Shown here piece after piece: positions 43,116 through 52,345 of a stretch of 64,000 nucleotides of DNA (position 1 is the first letter of the stretch; the number at the start of each line of letters is the position of its first letter). This DNA comes from RUG11198 sp964600615. GTDB taxonomy: Bacteria; Bacillota_I; Bacilli_A; RF39; UBA660. The notes beneath the pieces were generated by a model. The model searched no databases. It had not been told where the DNA came from and saw only the letters and a list, made by a program, of their open reading frames with translations. The stretch covers positions 1 through 64,000 of the forward strand of contig CAZRJK010000008.1 in NCBI GenBank assembly GCA_964600615.1, given 5' to 3'. The position numbers were made by a program, and so were the translations under genes.

Positions 43116-45484
43116 TGATTAGTTTAAATTGGGTAGGAGATTATATTGATATTAAGGATCAAGATGTATATGAACTTGCTACTAAGATAACTAAGGCGGG
43201 TATTAATATTGAATCTGTTGTTACTCATCATATTGATAATTTAGTTATTGGTAAAATAAAATCTGTTAAAGATCATCCTGATAGTGATCATTTACATGTT
43301 TGTGAAGTTGATGTAGGAGAGGAAGTTTTACAAATAGTATGTGGAGCTCCTAATGTTAAAGAAGGTTTAAAAGTTATTGTAGCTAAGGTGGGAGCTATTC
43401 TTCCTGGTGATTTTGAAATAAAGAAAAGTAAGATTCGTGGAGTAGAATCTTGTGGTATGATGTGTGCTTTATTTGAATTAGGAGTAGAAGAAAAGACTGA
43501 AGAAAATTATGCTAAGGGAATATGTGAATTAGATAAAGATGCTCCTCTAGGAGAAGATCCTTTGGTATATTTAGGACTTGATGATACATTATATGAATTA
43601 GATATTCACAAGCATCGTAATAATGATTGTTATTATCATATTGGTTTTGCTTATGAGATAGCATGTATTTTAAATCGTAAGGTTAAATTACCTTCTTTAG
43701 ATTTTAAAGTTGTTAAGGATAAAGTTACTGATAATTTTAAATTAAAAGTAGATAGTAAAAAGTGTACTTATTATATGGCTAGAGAGGTTAGAGATGTTAA
43801 GATAGGAGAGAGTCCAGAGTTTATTAAGAGAAGATTAATAGCTGCTGGGATGAGACCTATTAATAATGTTGTAGATATTTCTAATTATGTTATGCTTGAA
43901 TTTGGGCAACCTTTACATTTCTTTGATAAGGATAAATTAGGTAATAATATTGTTGTTAGAGATGCTAAAGATGGGGAAGAGATTATTACATTAGATGGTA
44001 ATAAGAGAGTACTTGATAGTAATGATATTGTTATTACTAATGGTAAGAAGTCTGTTTGTATTGCTGGTGTTATGGGGGGAGAAAATACTGAAGTAGATAA
44101 TAATACTAAAAATATATTAATAGAATCTGCTATATTTGATGCTGTTAGTATTAGAAATACTTCTCGTAAGTTAGATCTTCCTAGTGAGGCTAGTATTAGA
44201 TATGGTAAAGGATTATCATATGAGTATACAGAGATGGCTTCTCGTAGGGCTTGTCATTTATTAGAAAAATATGCAGGTGCTACTATATTAGATGGCTATG
44301 TGCTTGTAGATAATGAAAATCATGAAGATAAGAAATTATCTTTTAAAGCCAATGATGTTAACAAAATATTAGGTATAGATATATCTATTGATGATATGAA
44401 GAAAGAATTAGAAAGATTAGATTTTCCTTATACTTTAGATAATGATATATTTAATGTTACTATTCCTAAGAGAAGATTAGATATAGATGCTAATGTTAAT
44501 GATATAGCAGAAGAAATTGGGAGATTATATGGATATAATAATTTAGTTTCTTCTTTACCTTCTGTTGAAGTTAGAAGAGGAGAGTATATAGGTGATGTTA
44601 AGTATCGTAAACTTGTATCTAGGAGGTTAAGGGCTTTGGGATTAAATGAAGTAAAGACTTATACTTTAGTTAGTCCAGATATGGCCAATAAGTTTAGATA
44701 TGAAAATATTAAGAATGTTATTTTACCTAATCCGATGAGTGTTGATAAGAGTGTGGTTAGAACTACTTTAATACCTTCTTTATTGAATGTTTATAATTAT
44801 AATAAAGCTAGGGGAGTTAAAGATATTAATATTTATGAGATTGCTAAGACTTATGATATTGATTATAATGAAACATCTAAAATATGTGGCTTAATGACAG
44901 GTAGTTATATTTATAGTAGTTGGAAGAGAGATTTAGAAGTAGATTTTTATGTAGTTAAGGGTATAGTTGAGAATTTAATTAACTATATGGGATATGCTAA
45001 TAGATATTCTTTTGTAAGAAGTAGTTGTGATGATTTACATCCTGGTGTTCAAGCTAATATTGTTTTAGATGGTAAAAATATTGGTGTTATAGGAAAGATT
45101 CATCCTAGTATTTGTAAGAAAGATGTATATGTATTTGAACTTAATTTGAATAATTTATTTGGAAAAACTTCTAAGTTAAAATATAAAGAAGCATTTAAAT
45201 ATCCTTCTATTACTAAAGATATGGCATTTATTATGGATAAAGATATAGATGTAAGTGAAGTTATTAAAACTATTAAAAAAGCTTCTGATAAAACATTACA
45301 AGAGGTAAATATATTTGATGTATATATTGGAGATAATATAGAAGATAATAAGAAGAGTGTTGCTTTTTCACTTGTATTTAATGGTATAGATCATACTTTA
45401 AAAGATGAAGATGTTATGAAGGTATTTAATAAAGTAATAGAGAATGTTAAGGATAAGCATAAAGCTATTTTAAGGGATAATTAA
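43115..45484 (+). CDS. pheT: Phenylalanyl-tRNA synthetase beta subunit
   Basis: 789 residues, full length. The tRNA-binding domain HPDSDHLHVCEVDVG, the B3/B4 editing domain, and the C-terminal anticodon-binding FDX-ACB domain (YPSITKDMAFIMDKDIDV) are in order. Confidence 0.97.
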   Translation: MISLNWVGDYIDIKDQDVYELATKITKAGINIESVVTHHIDNLVIGKIKSVKDHPDSDHLHVCEVDVGEEVLQIVCGAPNVKEGLKVIVAKVGAILPGDFEIKKSKIRGVESCGMMCALFELGVEEKTEENYAKGICELDKDAPLGEDPLVYLGLDDTLYELDIHKHRNNDCYYHIGFAYEIACILNRKVKLPSLDFKVVKDKVTDNFKLKVDSKKCTYYMAREVRDVKIGESPEFIKRRLIAAGMRPINNVVDISNYVMLEFGQPLHFFDKDKLGNNIVVRDAKDGEEIITLDGNKRVLDSNDIVITNGKKSVCIAGVMGGENTEVDNNTKNILIESAIFDAVSIRNTSRKLDLPSEASIRYGKGLSYEYTEMASRRACHLLEKYAGATILDGYVLVDNENHEDKKLSFKANDVNKILGIDISIDDMKKELERLDFPYTLDNDIFNVTIPKRRLDIDANVNDIAEEIGRLYGYNNLVSSLPSVEVRRGEYIGDVKYRKLVSRRLRALGLNEVKTYTLVSPDMANKFRYENIKNVILPNPMSVDKSVVRTTLIPSLLNVYNYNKARGVKDINIYEIAKTYDIDYNETSKICGLMTGSYIYSSWKRDLEVDFYVVKGIVENLINYMGYANRYSFVRSSCDDLHPGVQANIVLDGKNIGVIGKIHPSICKKDVYVFELNLNNLFGKTSKLKYKEAFKYPSITKDMAFIMDKDIDVSEVIKTIKKASDKTLQEVNIFDVYIGDNIEDNKKSVAFSLVFNGIDHTLKDEDVMKVFNKVIENVKDKHKAILRDN

Positions 45485-45488
45485 AAAA

Positions 45489-45512
45489 AATAACTCAAGA
45501 AATTGAGTTATT
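45489..45512. terminator. Bidirectional terminator between pheT and the minus-strand gene
   Basis: A 10-bp perfect stem with GAAA loop (45489-45498 with 45503-45512), preceded by As and followed by Ts. Confidence 0.85.
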
Positions 45513-46623
45513 TTACTTTGTATGGATTTTCTTTTGTTCCATTACCTTCTACATATATAGTATCTTTTGCTAAGGCTATTACTGGTTTTAAATATGCGCC
45601 AGTATTTGCTTTTGAACTGGTAATATTGTTTCCACTTTCTATTTTATATACTTCGTCAGTATTCAAACTGTTTCCTGTTCCTAACCACCAACTTTTTTCT
45701 TTGCCAATTAGATAATTGTAGTTATTACATGATTTTGTACTTAATGATTTACAATTTGTATCTACGCTTGCGTTTATATAATCATATGCTGGTAATAAAC
45801 CAATATATTCATTTTCTAATATTACTTTCTTTTCAGTTAATCCACTTTTATCTTCATCTGTTGGAGTTCTTTTTCCAATATATACATTATAATTTGTTAT
45901 TAGAAGTTTATCATCATTACTAAATAATTTGTTATCTTTATATATTTCGTTTAAATATTCTCTTGCTCTTGATACTTTATAATCGTTAATTCCTAATCTT
46001 AATTTTTTTTGTTCGTTATATCTATTATCCCACATTCTAATTGTATCATTTTTAATTGTGTTGTTTAAGATAATATAAGTTTTGTCTTCAGATATTTTTA
46101 TAATTCTCCATATTTCATTAGCAAATTCTAAGTAATTATTAATTAATTCACCACGGTATACAAGTTCATTATTATATTCGTATAATCCTTCTTTATCGGT
46201 TACTATTTCAACATTGTTTTTTATGTATTCGGTTAGTATTTTTGTTTTATAATCTTTATCACAATCTAGAATTGGTGTATATCTATATTTTTTGTTTAAA
46301 TTGGTTACGTTTATTGATCCAGAACATTTTATTTTTTCATCTTTTAAGTATTCACTTATTGGTTTCATATATTCCTTTTTTACTAGTTCTTTAACTTCTA
46401 TTGTTAATGTTTGACCTTCTTCTTTAGGAAGTTTCTTTTCATTTTTTTCATAATATTTTTGAGTTGCTTTAGTCATTATTTCTTCTATTTCGTTATAACT
46501 CTTTTTATAAAAGAATTTGTTATATATTAATGCTCCTCCTATAAAAAGTATAATTATACCTACTAATATACAGATTGATGTAATTATTTTTTTTAGTCCA
46601 ATTTTATTAATTATTTCTTTCAT
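45508..46623 (-). CDS. Membrane-anchored surface protein, DUF6273-like C terminus
   Basis: 371 residues. One TM (ICILVGIIILFIGGALIYN, about 16-36), a middle segment with paired Cys (KCSG, LDCD), then a domain starting IWRIIKISEDKTYIIL. It ends with SWWLGTGNS, YLKPVIALAKDTIYVE and GNGTKENPYKV. That ending is typical of a widespread extracellular domain in gut Bacilli, often labelled DUF6273. The role is unknown. Start ATG 46623 follows GTGAGGG; a GTG further upstream overlaps that ribosome binding site. Confidence 0.7.
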   Translation of the reverse strand: MKEIINKIGLKKIITSICILVGIIILFIGGALIYNKFFYKKSYNEIEEIMTKATQKYYEKNEKKLPKEEGQTLTIEVKELVKKEYMKPISEYLKDEKIKCSGSINVTNLNKKYRYTPILDCDKDYKTKILTEYIKNNVEIVTDKEGLYEYNNELVYRGELINNYLEFANEIWRIIKISEDKTYIILNNTIKNDTIRMWDNRYNEQKKLRLGINDYKVSRAREYLNEIYKDNKLFSNDDKLLITNYNVYIGKRTPTDEDKSGLTEKKVILENEYIGLLPAYDYINASVDTNCKSLSTKSCNNYNYLIGKEKSWWLGTGNSLNTDEVYKIESGNNITSSKANTGAYLKPVIALAKDTIYVEGNGTKENPYKVK

Positions 46624-46745
46624 ATTATCCCTCACTTAATTTATAAAAATTATATCAAATTTTATTTTTGTTTTCAATAGTATTTTATAATTTGATGGTA
46701 TATTTTACCTTGTTTTCCATATAATTATGTGAAAGGATTGATATA

Positions 46746-47402
46746 ATGAAACAAATAATACCATTTCAAAAAGAATTGTTGTTTAAGACTAAGATAAATG
46801 ATATTACTTCTATATCTTTGGAACATAATATAACATATAAAGATGATAATATTTTATCAGGAGTATTTTTAATAACTGGTGATTATAAAATGACTGAAGG
46901 GTCTATTAGTAGAGAAAAATTTGATTTTGAGATTCCTTTTGATATTTCTTTAAATGAAAATTATAATATTGATACTTTAAAACTAGATATAGATAATTTT
47001 TATTATGAGGTTATTAATAATGAAATATTAAAAGTTAATATTGATGTTTATATAATAGGTGAAAAACTAGATAAAGAAGAGTCTGTTGAAGAAGATATTA
47101 TTAAGGAAAATGAATTAAGGGAAGATAAAGAAAATGATTTTGAAAATGGAGTATCTGTTAAATATGAGGAGATTGATAAAGTTGATAGTTTGAATGATGA
47201 TGTTACAGATAATAATATTTTTAATAATATAGATTCAAATGATACATATATTACTTATTATGTATATATTGTTAAAGAGGATGATAGTTTAGATAAGATA
47301 TTAGATAAATTTAATGTAACAAGGGAAGAATTAGAAAAATATAATGATTTATCTAATATACATGAAAAAGCTAAATTAATTATTCCAAGTAATAATGAAT
47401 AA
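46746..47402 (+). CDS. SpoVID-like protein: SPOCS-type domain plus LysM
   Basis: 218 residues. The N-terminal 110 residues (PFQKELLFKTKINDITSISL, then VFLITGDYKM and DFEIPFDISL) match the SPOCS domain of spore-coat morphogenetic proteins. An acidic linker (about 120-165) precedes a C-terminal LysM (YVYIVKEDDSLDKILDKFNV, then AKLIIP). This is the SpoVID layout in miniature. The next gene is ysxE-like, as in Bacillus. It overlaps that gene by 8 bp. Confidence 0.7.
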   Translation: MKQIIPFQKELLFKTKINDITSISLEHNITYKDDNILSGVFLITGDYKMTEGSISREKFDFEIPFDISLNENYNIDTLKLDIDNFYYEVINNEILKVNIDVYIIGEKLDKEESVEEDIIKENELREDKENDFENGVSVKYEEIDKVDSLNDDVTDNNIFNNIDSNDTYITYYVYIVKEDDSLDKILDKFNVTREELEKYNDLSNIHEKAKLIIPSNNE

Positions 47403-48303
47403 GGAATTAAGAGATTTATTTGATGAGAATAATATTATTGTTAAGAAGATTACTATAATACGTGGGGTTATAATAATAGATACTTTAGATAATAGATATG
47501 TTATAAAAAAGAAAAATACTAGGATTTCTTCTTTATATAAGTATTTATCTAGTAGAGGTTTTAATTCTTTTCCTAGTTTACTGTTTAAGACTAATAATTA
47601 TGATATATTTGAATATATTGAGGAAGTTAATCTTCCTATAGAAGAGAAAGCTATTGATATTATGAAATTAATTTCATTACTTCATAATAAGACTACTTTT
47701 TATAGAGATATAGATCAAGATACATTTAAAGGTATTTATGAAGAAGTTATTGATAGAGTAAATTATTTATATAATTATTATGATGATATTGCTAATGTAA
47801 TAGATAAGGAGAAATATATGTCTCCTTCTAGTTATTTATTTGTAAGAAATATTTCTTTATTATTTAATATTTTAAATTTTTGCCGAGAGAGTATTAATAA
47901 ATGGTATGAAATAATTAAAGAGAAGAAAAGAATTAGAGTAGTAAATTTACATAATAATTTATCTTTAGATCATTATTTATTATCTAATAAACCATATTTA
48001 ATTAGTTGGAATAAAAGTAAGAAAGATATGCCTATATATGATATTATTAATTTTTATAAAATATATTATAAAGATTTTGATTTTAATGATTTAATTAGAG
48101 TTTATGAATCTTATTATCCTTTATTAAAAGAAGAAAAAATACTTTTATTATGTTTAATTTCTATACCTAGTAAGTTAGAATTTAATAATGATAGTTATAA
48201 TATGTGCTTAAAAATAGATTCTTTTTATAAATATATAAATAATTCCTTAAGTTTAATAGATGATTATAAAGAAAATATGAATATTTCTATTATTAAAAAG
48301 TAG
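47395..48303 (+). CDS. YsxE/CotS-like kinase-fold protein
   Basis: 302 residues. APH/CotS-type kinase fold with a start like RYVIKKKNTR and a HNNLSLDHYLLSNKPYLISW segment. In active enzymes that position has HGD...N; here HNN replaces HGD and the downstream Asp is in SKKDMPIYD. In Bacillus, ysxE lies next to spoVID and the family is linked to the spore coat. Catalytic status is doubtful. Confidence 0.7.
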   Translation: MNKELRDLFDENNIIVKKITIIRGVIIIDTLDNRYVIKKKNTRISSLYKYLSSRGFNSFPSLLFKTNNYDIFEYIEEVNLPIEEKAIDIMKLISLLHNKTTFYRDIDQDTFKGIYEEVIDRVNYLYNYYDDIANVIDKEKYMSPSSYLFVRNISLLFNILNFCRESINKWYEIIKEKKRIRVVNLHNNLSLDHYLLSNKPYLISWNKSKKDMPIYDIINFYKIYYKDFDFNDLIRVYESYYPLLKEEKILLLCLISIPSKLEFNNDSYNMCLKIDSFYKYINNSLSLIDDYKENMNISIIKK

Positions 48304-48399
48304 TAATAAAGAGCTATTAATAGAGAAACTTTTTTTGTTAATTTCGTTGATTTTTGTTTTGGCGTGTGTTAAATTAATATTAGTTAATAAGATGGTGAT

Positions 48400-50796
48400 A
48401 TGATGAGTGATATAAAACAAATTAAAAATATTGATGTTAAACAAATTGCTTTGAGTGAAGATGCTGTGGCAAAAGGAGACTTTGTTAAAAGTGAAAAAGT
48501 TAAAACGAAATTTTGGGGCGATAACGGTACTATATTAGAAGCTGTTCCTAAAGAAGTTAATGGTAAAACTGTATATAGAGTAGATGAAATTTTATTTGAT
48601 GATAATGGGCGAGAAGTAAAGAGAGTTGGAATGGGATTTACTACTAAGGAAGCAGTAGAGGCTAATATGGTAACAGATGGTAATAAGTCTAATAAGGGAA
48701 ATTCTCCTAAAATTGAAATGTATACTGATAGTGGAACAGGGATTAAAAATAAAGAAAGTTCTAATGATGATGCTGCTGGTGGTGTTTCTAATTCTCCTAC
48801 TGCTATTCCAGACGCTTCTACTGTAGAAGAGAAGAGTTCAGGTAGTATTTCTTCAGATGTTTTTCCTAAGCAAATTGGTGATAGACACTTTGTTGCTGCT
48901 TATGCTGGAGAAAGTGGTGAATTGGTTGGTTGTTATGATGATGGTTCTATGATAACTTATGTAGATGGAAAACTTCATAATATTTCCTTTGCTGAAAAAG
49001 AGCCTGATTCTACTAAATCTTCTGAACTTGAATATGGACCAATGTTTGAAACTGCTGATCCTTTTTCTAATGTTGCTAACATGAATAATTTTTGGAAATT
49101 GGATGTAAATTCAACTATTAATTCTACATCAAATGCTGCTTCTAGTTCTGATGTTTTGTCTAATGCTTCTGATGAATTTAGCCAAAATATGGATTCAACT
49201 TCTGCAACTGCTTTAGGTATTGGTACTGCAGATGCTTTAGATTTTGCTGCTACTACTGGTAAGGCGGCAGCAGATGCTGCAATGAATAAAATCAGCGGCT
49301 TAAAAGATGATATTGTTAGAGCGGCAGCTGAAGCTGCAATAGATGAAACTAGTGGGGTAAAAGATGTTATTGCTTTGTCTGATTATTTTAAGGATGAGCC
49401 GGTAAAAAGTGGCAATGTATTTAATTTCGCATCTACTGATTTTCCAAAACCTAATGAGCAGACAGTTGAAGATGTAGCTAGGTATAATAAATATATGTCT
49501 GATATATATTTTGCTTTAAAGAATACAAACTTATTTAGTCCTGCTCAAATAGCTGGAATAATGGCCAATATGAAGGATGAAACTAATTCATATTTTAATC
49601 CTGGTACTAATTATGAACGAGTAGGTAGTGATGATCCAGCATATAAAGATTTGTATTTTTATGATGCTAAGACTGGTAAAAAAATTGATTTAGATTTATC
49701 TTCTTCTGGTGCTGTGTCTAGAGCGCTTGCAAGTCGTGGTATACCTTCTAAAGGGGGAATAGGAATAATACAATGGACTGGTGATAGAAAAGATAAATAT
49801 GTAGCTTGGTGTAATGAAAATGGTTACGAATGGGATGATATTAATCATCAAGTTGAATATTTTGCTAAGGAATATACTTCTGATGAATGGAGTGAATTTA
49901 GAAAAAAATTTGAAAAAACACGATCTTCAAAAGAAGCAGCTAGAGTTTTTTGCGCTGATTTTGAAAAACCTAAAAATTCAAGTGGTGTTGGAGAAGAAAG
50001 AGCTGCTGATAGTGATAAATTTTATGATGCTATTCTTGCATTTGAAGAAAAGGAAGGTTCGGGAAGAGCAGTGTTAAAGCCTGGTGCTGCTAAGGGATTA
50101 AGAGATAATACTAGTGCTGCAGTTGATAAGGTTTCTCATATACCTGATAATTGTGGAATAGCAGATGTAGAAAATTCTTCTAGTGATTATTATTTTCCAG
50201 ATAATGGTGGAAATAATAAAGTGCCTCAATTTTTTCAAGGTCATGATTCTTCATGGGCTAATGTGCGATTTGGGGACCATACTTTGGCTAAGTCTGGTTG
50301 CTCAGTTGTTTCGTTTGCGATGAATCTTTCATTTTGGGGAATAGGTAATAAGGGTTTTACTTTTCCTGATGATGTTGTACAAAAAATAATTGATGAAACT
50401 AGTTCACGATTTACGTATCATGTAAAGGATGTTGGTGCTGATTCAGCTAGTTTATTTCCTAAGCTTGCTGAATGGTATAATATGGATTATGCGGTATTAT
50501 CTAAAAATAATGGTGATTCTGTAGTGAAATCTTTAAAAGATGGAAAACCTATTGTAGCACATTGTAGCCGTGGTTCATTTACTACTAAGGGTCATTTTAT
50601 TGTTTTAACTGGTGTTACTGATGATGGTAAGATTGTTATTAATGATCCTAATTATAATAATTATACTGGTAACAGAGATTATGTATCAACTAAAGATTAT
50701 ACATTTGATGAGTTAGTTAATATGGGTGTTGATAAATTTTGGCAATTTACACCTAAAAATATGGATAGGAAAGGAGTAGCAGATTATGAACAATAA
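48400..50796 (+). CDS. Large protein with phage-tail-lysozyme and C39-like domains
   Basis: 798 residues. The N-terminal 360 residues are low-complexity Ser/Ala/Asp-rich with short beta motifs. Residues about 370-550 are a phage tail lysozyme-type domain (LFSPAQIAGIMANMKDETN, GIGIIQWTGDRKDKY). Residues about 610-785 are a C39/papain-like domain: SGCSVVSFAM (Cys about 634), KGHFIVLTGV (His about 732) and INDPNYNNY. There is no signal peptide or TM, odd for a wall-acting enzyme; it may leave by lysis or a non-Sec route. Two ATGs (48400, 48403) follow GATGGTGAT. Confidence 0.8.
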   Translation: MMSDIKQIKNIDVKQIALSEDAVAKGDFVKSEKVKTKFWGDNGTILEAVPKEVNGKTVYRVDEILFDDNGREVKRVGMGFTTKEAVEANMVTDGNKSNKGNSPKIEMYTDSGTGIKNKESSNDDAAGGVSNSPTAIPDASTVEEKSSGSISSDVFPKQIGDRHFVAAYAGESGELVGCYDDGSMITYVDGKLHNISFAEKEPDSTKSSELEYGPMFETADPFSNVANMNNFWKLDVNSTINSTSNAASSSDVLSNASDEFSQNMDSTSATALGIGTADALDFAATTGKAAADAAMNKISGLKDDIVRAAAEAAIDETSGVKDVIALSDYFKDEPVKSGNVFNFASTDFPKPNEQTVEDVARYNKYMSDIYFALKNTNLFSPAQIAGIMANMKDETNSYFNPGTNYERVGSDDPAYKDLYFYDAKTGKKIDLDLSSSGAVSRALASRGIPSKGGIGIIQWTGDRKDKYVAWCNENGYEWDDINHQVEYFAKEYTSDEWSEFRKKFEKTRSSKEAARVFCADFEKPKNSSGVGEERAADSDKFYDAILAFEEKEGSGRAVLKPGAAKGLRDNTSAAVDKVSHIPDNCGIADVENSSSDYYFPDNGGNNKVPQFFQGHDSSWANVRFGDHTLAKSGCSVVSFAMNLSFWGIGNKGFTFPDDVVQKIIDETSSRFTYHVKDVGADSASLFPKLAEWYNMDYAVLSKNNGDSVVKSLKDGKPIVAHCSRGSFTTKGHFIVLTGVTDDGKIVINDPNYNNYTGNRDYVSTKDYTFDELVNMGVDKFWQFTPKNMDRKGVADYEQ

Positions 50797-50956
50797 TGAA
50801 ATTGAGAATAATGATTTGAATACTTCTGCTTTTAATCGTTTATTGAAAATAGGTGAATTGGATATTTATGGTAATCCTATGGATTGGGATACTACTGAGC
50901 CTTGTTTTTCGGAAACTCAAGATGATGATATGGAAAAAGAAGAAGATAATAAATAA
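50786..50956 (+). CDS. Small acidic protein overlapping the lysozyme/C39 gene
   Basis: 56 residues from ATG 50786, ribosome binding site AAAGGAG inside the preceding gene, overlapping it by 11 bp. Net acidic with LNTSAFNRLLKIGELDIYG and PMDWDTTEPC. The overlap implies translational coupling, so it may bind or protect against the large protein (export or immunity partner). That role is inference. Confidence 0.65.
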   Translation: MNNNEIENNDLNTSAFNRLLKIGELDIYGNPMDWDTTEPCFSETQDDDMEKEEDNK

Positions 50957-50970
50957 TAGTTAATTTATAT

Positions 50971-51027
50971 AAAAATGTAAAGAAAATTTATTTGTATAGA
51001 TGTTATAAATTTCTTTACATTTTTTAT
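50971..51027 (+). terminator. Strong terminator before the ribosomal operon
   Basis: AAAAATGTAAAGAAA (50971-50985) pairs with 51010-51024, a 15-bp stem, followed by Ts. It separates the peptidase locus from the S10 promoter. Confidence 0.85.
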
Positions 51028-51061
51028 TTTGAAAAAAAGTTAAAAAAGTGGTAAAAAAGGC

Positions 51062-51090
51062 TTGCAAATGCTTAAAATATATAGTACAAT
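51062..51090 (+). promoter_or_regulatory. Promoter of the S10-spc-alpha operon
   Basis: TTGCAA (51062-51067), 17 bp, TACAAT (51085-51090). Transcription should start near 51097. Confidence 0.75.
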
Positions 51091-51096
51091 AACATT

Positions 51097-51224
51097 CGTG
51101 TAGATGGCGAAGATGTGCAAAGTTGCTGATACGCCCGGTTAAGTTGTAAAATATTTATAAGGGCTTATCAGGTAATTTGTTCGGAGCAAGTCTATACTTA
51201 GATATAGGCGAAAGGAGGAATAAT
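51097..51224 (+). ncRNA. Structured 5' leader of the S10 operon
   Basis: About 128 bases, more GC-rich than its surroundings. A helix pairs 51126-51136 with 51161-51171 (CTGATA-c-GCCC with GGGC-t-TATCAG). An outer helix pairs 51098-51104 with 51191-51197, with one G-U pair. TTGC (51123) can also pair with GCAA (51187). A leader of this kind usually binds a ribosomal protein for feedback control; which one is not determined. Confidence 0.6.
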
Positions 51225-51533
51225 ATGTCAACTACTAAAGTTAGAATCAAATTAAAGGCATATGAACACCAAATTGTTGATGATGCTTGTGCTAAGATAG
51301 TTGCTACTGTTAAAAGAACTGGTGGAGAAGTTAGTGGTCCTGTTCCACTACCTACTAAGGTTGAAAAGTTTACTATTTTAAGAGCTGTACACAAATATAA
51401 AGATTCAAGAGAACAATTTGAAATGCGTACACACAAGAGATTAATTGATATTAATAACCCTAGTAAAGAGACTATAGATGCTTTAAGTCATCTTGATTTA
51501 CCTAGTGGTGTTGATATACAAATTAAGTATTAG
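51225..51533 (+). CDS. rpsJ: 30S ribosomal protein S10
   Basis: 102 residues; RIKLKAYEHQIVDDACAKI, PLPTKVEKFTILRAVHKYKD and RTHKRLIDI are canonical. Also serves as NusE in antitermination. ATG 51225 follows AAAGGAGG. First gene of the operon. Confidence 0.98.
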   Translation: MSTTKVRIKLKAYEHQIVDDACAKIVATVKRTGGEVSGPVPLPTKVEKFTILRAVHKYKDSREQFEMRTHKRLIDINNPSKETIDALSHLDLPSGVDIQIKY

Positions 51534-51544
51534 GAGGGAAAATA

Positions 51545-52345
51545 ATGAAAGGAATCTTAGGTCGTAAGATTGGGATGACTCAGGTTTTTGCTACTAATGG
51601 TAAGTTAGTACCTGTTACAGTTATTGAAGTTGAACCTAATGTTGTTAGTCAAATTAAGACTGTTGAACATGATGGTTATGACGCTATTCAACTAGCTGCT
51701 GTAGAAAAGAAAGAAAAGCATAGTAATAAACCTGAAATGGGTCATCTAAAGAAGGCTAATACAACACCTAAGCGCTTCTTAAAAGAACTTAGAGGTGTTG
51801 ATGTTAGTGAATACAGCCTTGGTCAAGAGTTAAAGGCTGATGTATTTAGTTTAGGAGAAATGGTTGATGTAACTGGCACTTCTAAAGGAAAAGGAACACA
51901 GGGTGTTATTAAGAGATGGAATCAATCTCGTGGTCCTATGGGACATGGTAGTCAATATCACCGTGGTGTTGGTTCATTAGGTACAATGTTACCAATGAGA
52001 GTTTTACCAGGAAAGAAAATGCCTGGTCGTATGGGTGGAGAACAAGTTACTGTTCAAAACTTAGAAATTATTCAAATTGATTTAGAGAATAATGTTATCT
52101 TAATTAAGGGTAATGTTCCTGGTCCTAAAATGTCATTAGTATTTATTAGATCTTCTGTTAAACATGAAGGTAAGATTAATCCTGAGACTGTTCTTGTTAC
52201 TTATGTAACTGAGGAAGAAGTTAAGGAAGAACCTAAAGAAGAAGTTGTAGAAGAAACTAATGATGAAACTCCTGTAGAAGAAGAAGTTACTGAAGAGGTT
52301 AAAGAAGAACCTGTTGAAGAAGAAACTGACAAGGAGGAAAAATAA
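51545..52345 (+). CDS. rplC: 50S ribosomal protein L3 with acidic tail
   Basis: 266 residues against about 209 usual. The core (MKGILGRKIGMTQVFATNG, GPMGHGSQYHRGVGSLGTM) is normal and ends near residue 215. The last 45 or so residues are almost only Glu, Lys, Val, Thr and Pro. The stop overlaps the L4 start (TAATG). Confidence 0.98.
   Translation: MKGILGRKIGMTQVFATNGKLVPVTVIEVEPNVVSQIKTVEHDGYDAIQLAAVEKKEKHSNKPEMGHLKKANTTPKRFLKELRGVDVSEYSLGQELKADVFSLGEMVDVTGTSKGKGTQGVIKRWNQSRGPMGHGSQYHRGVGSLGTMLPMRVLPGKKMPGRMGGEQVTVQNLEIIQIDLENNVILIKGNVPGPKMSLVFIRSSVKHEGKINPETVLVTYVTEEEVKEEPKEEVVEETNDETPVEEEVTEEVKEEPVEEETDKEEK

Noticed and set aside
45503..45923. Plus-strand ORFs opposite the 45508-46623 gene
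   Set aside because: Shadows of the minus-strand coding sequence; hydrophobic low-complexity products without ribosome binding sites.
49814..50077. Plus-strand 87-codon ORF inside the lysozyme/C39 gene
   Set aside because: Out-of-frame shadow; Lys/Leu-rich composition follows from AT-rich codons.
51155..51436. Minus-strand ORF opposite rpsJ
   Set aside because: Lies wholly over the S10 leader and gene; no initiation signals.
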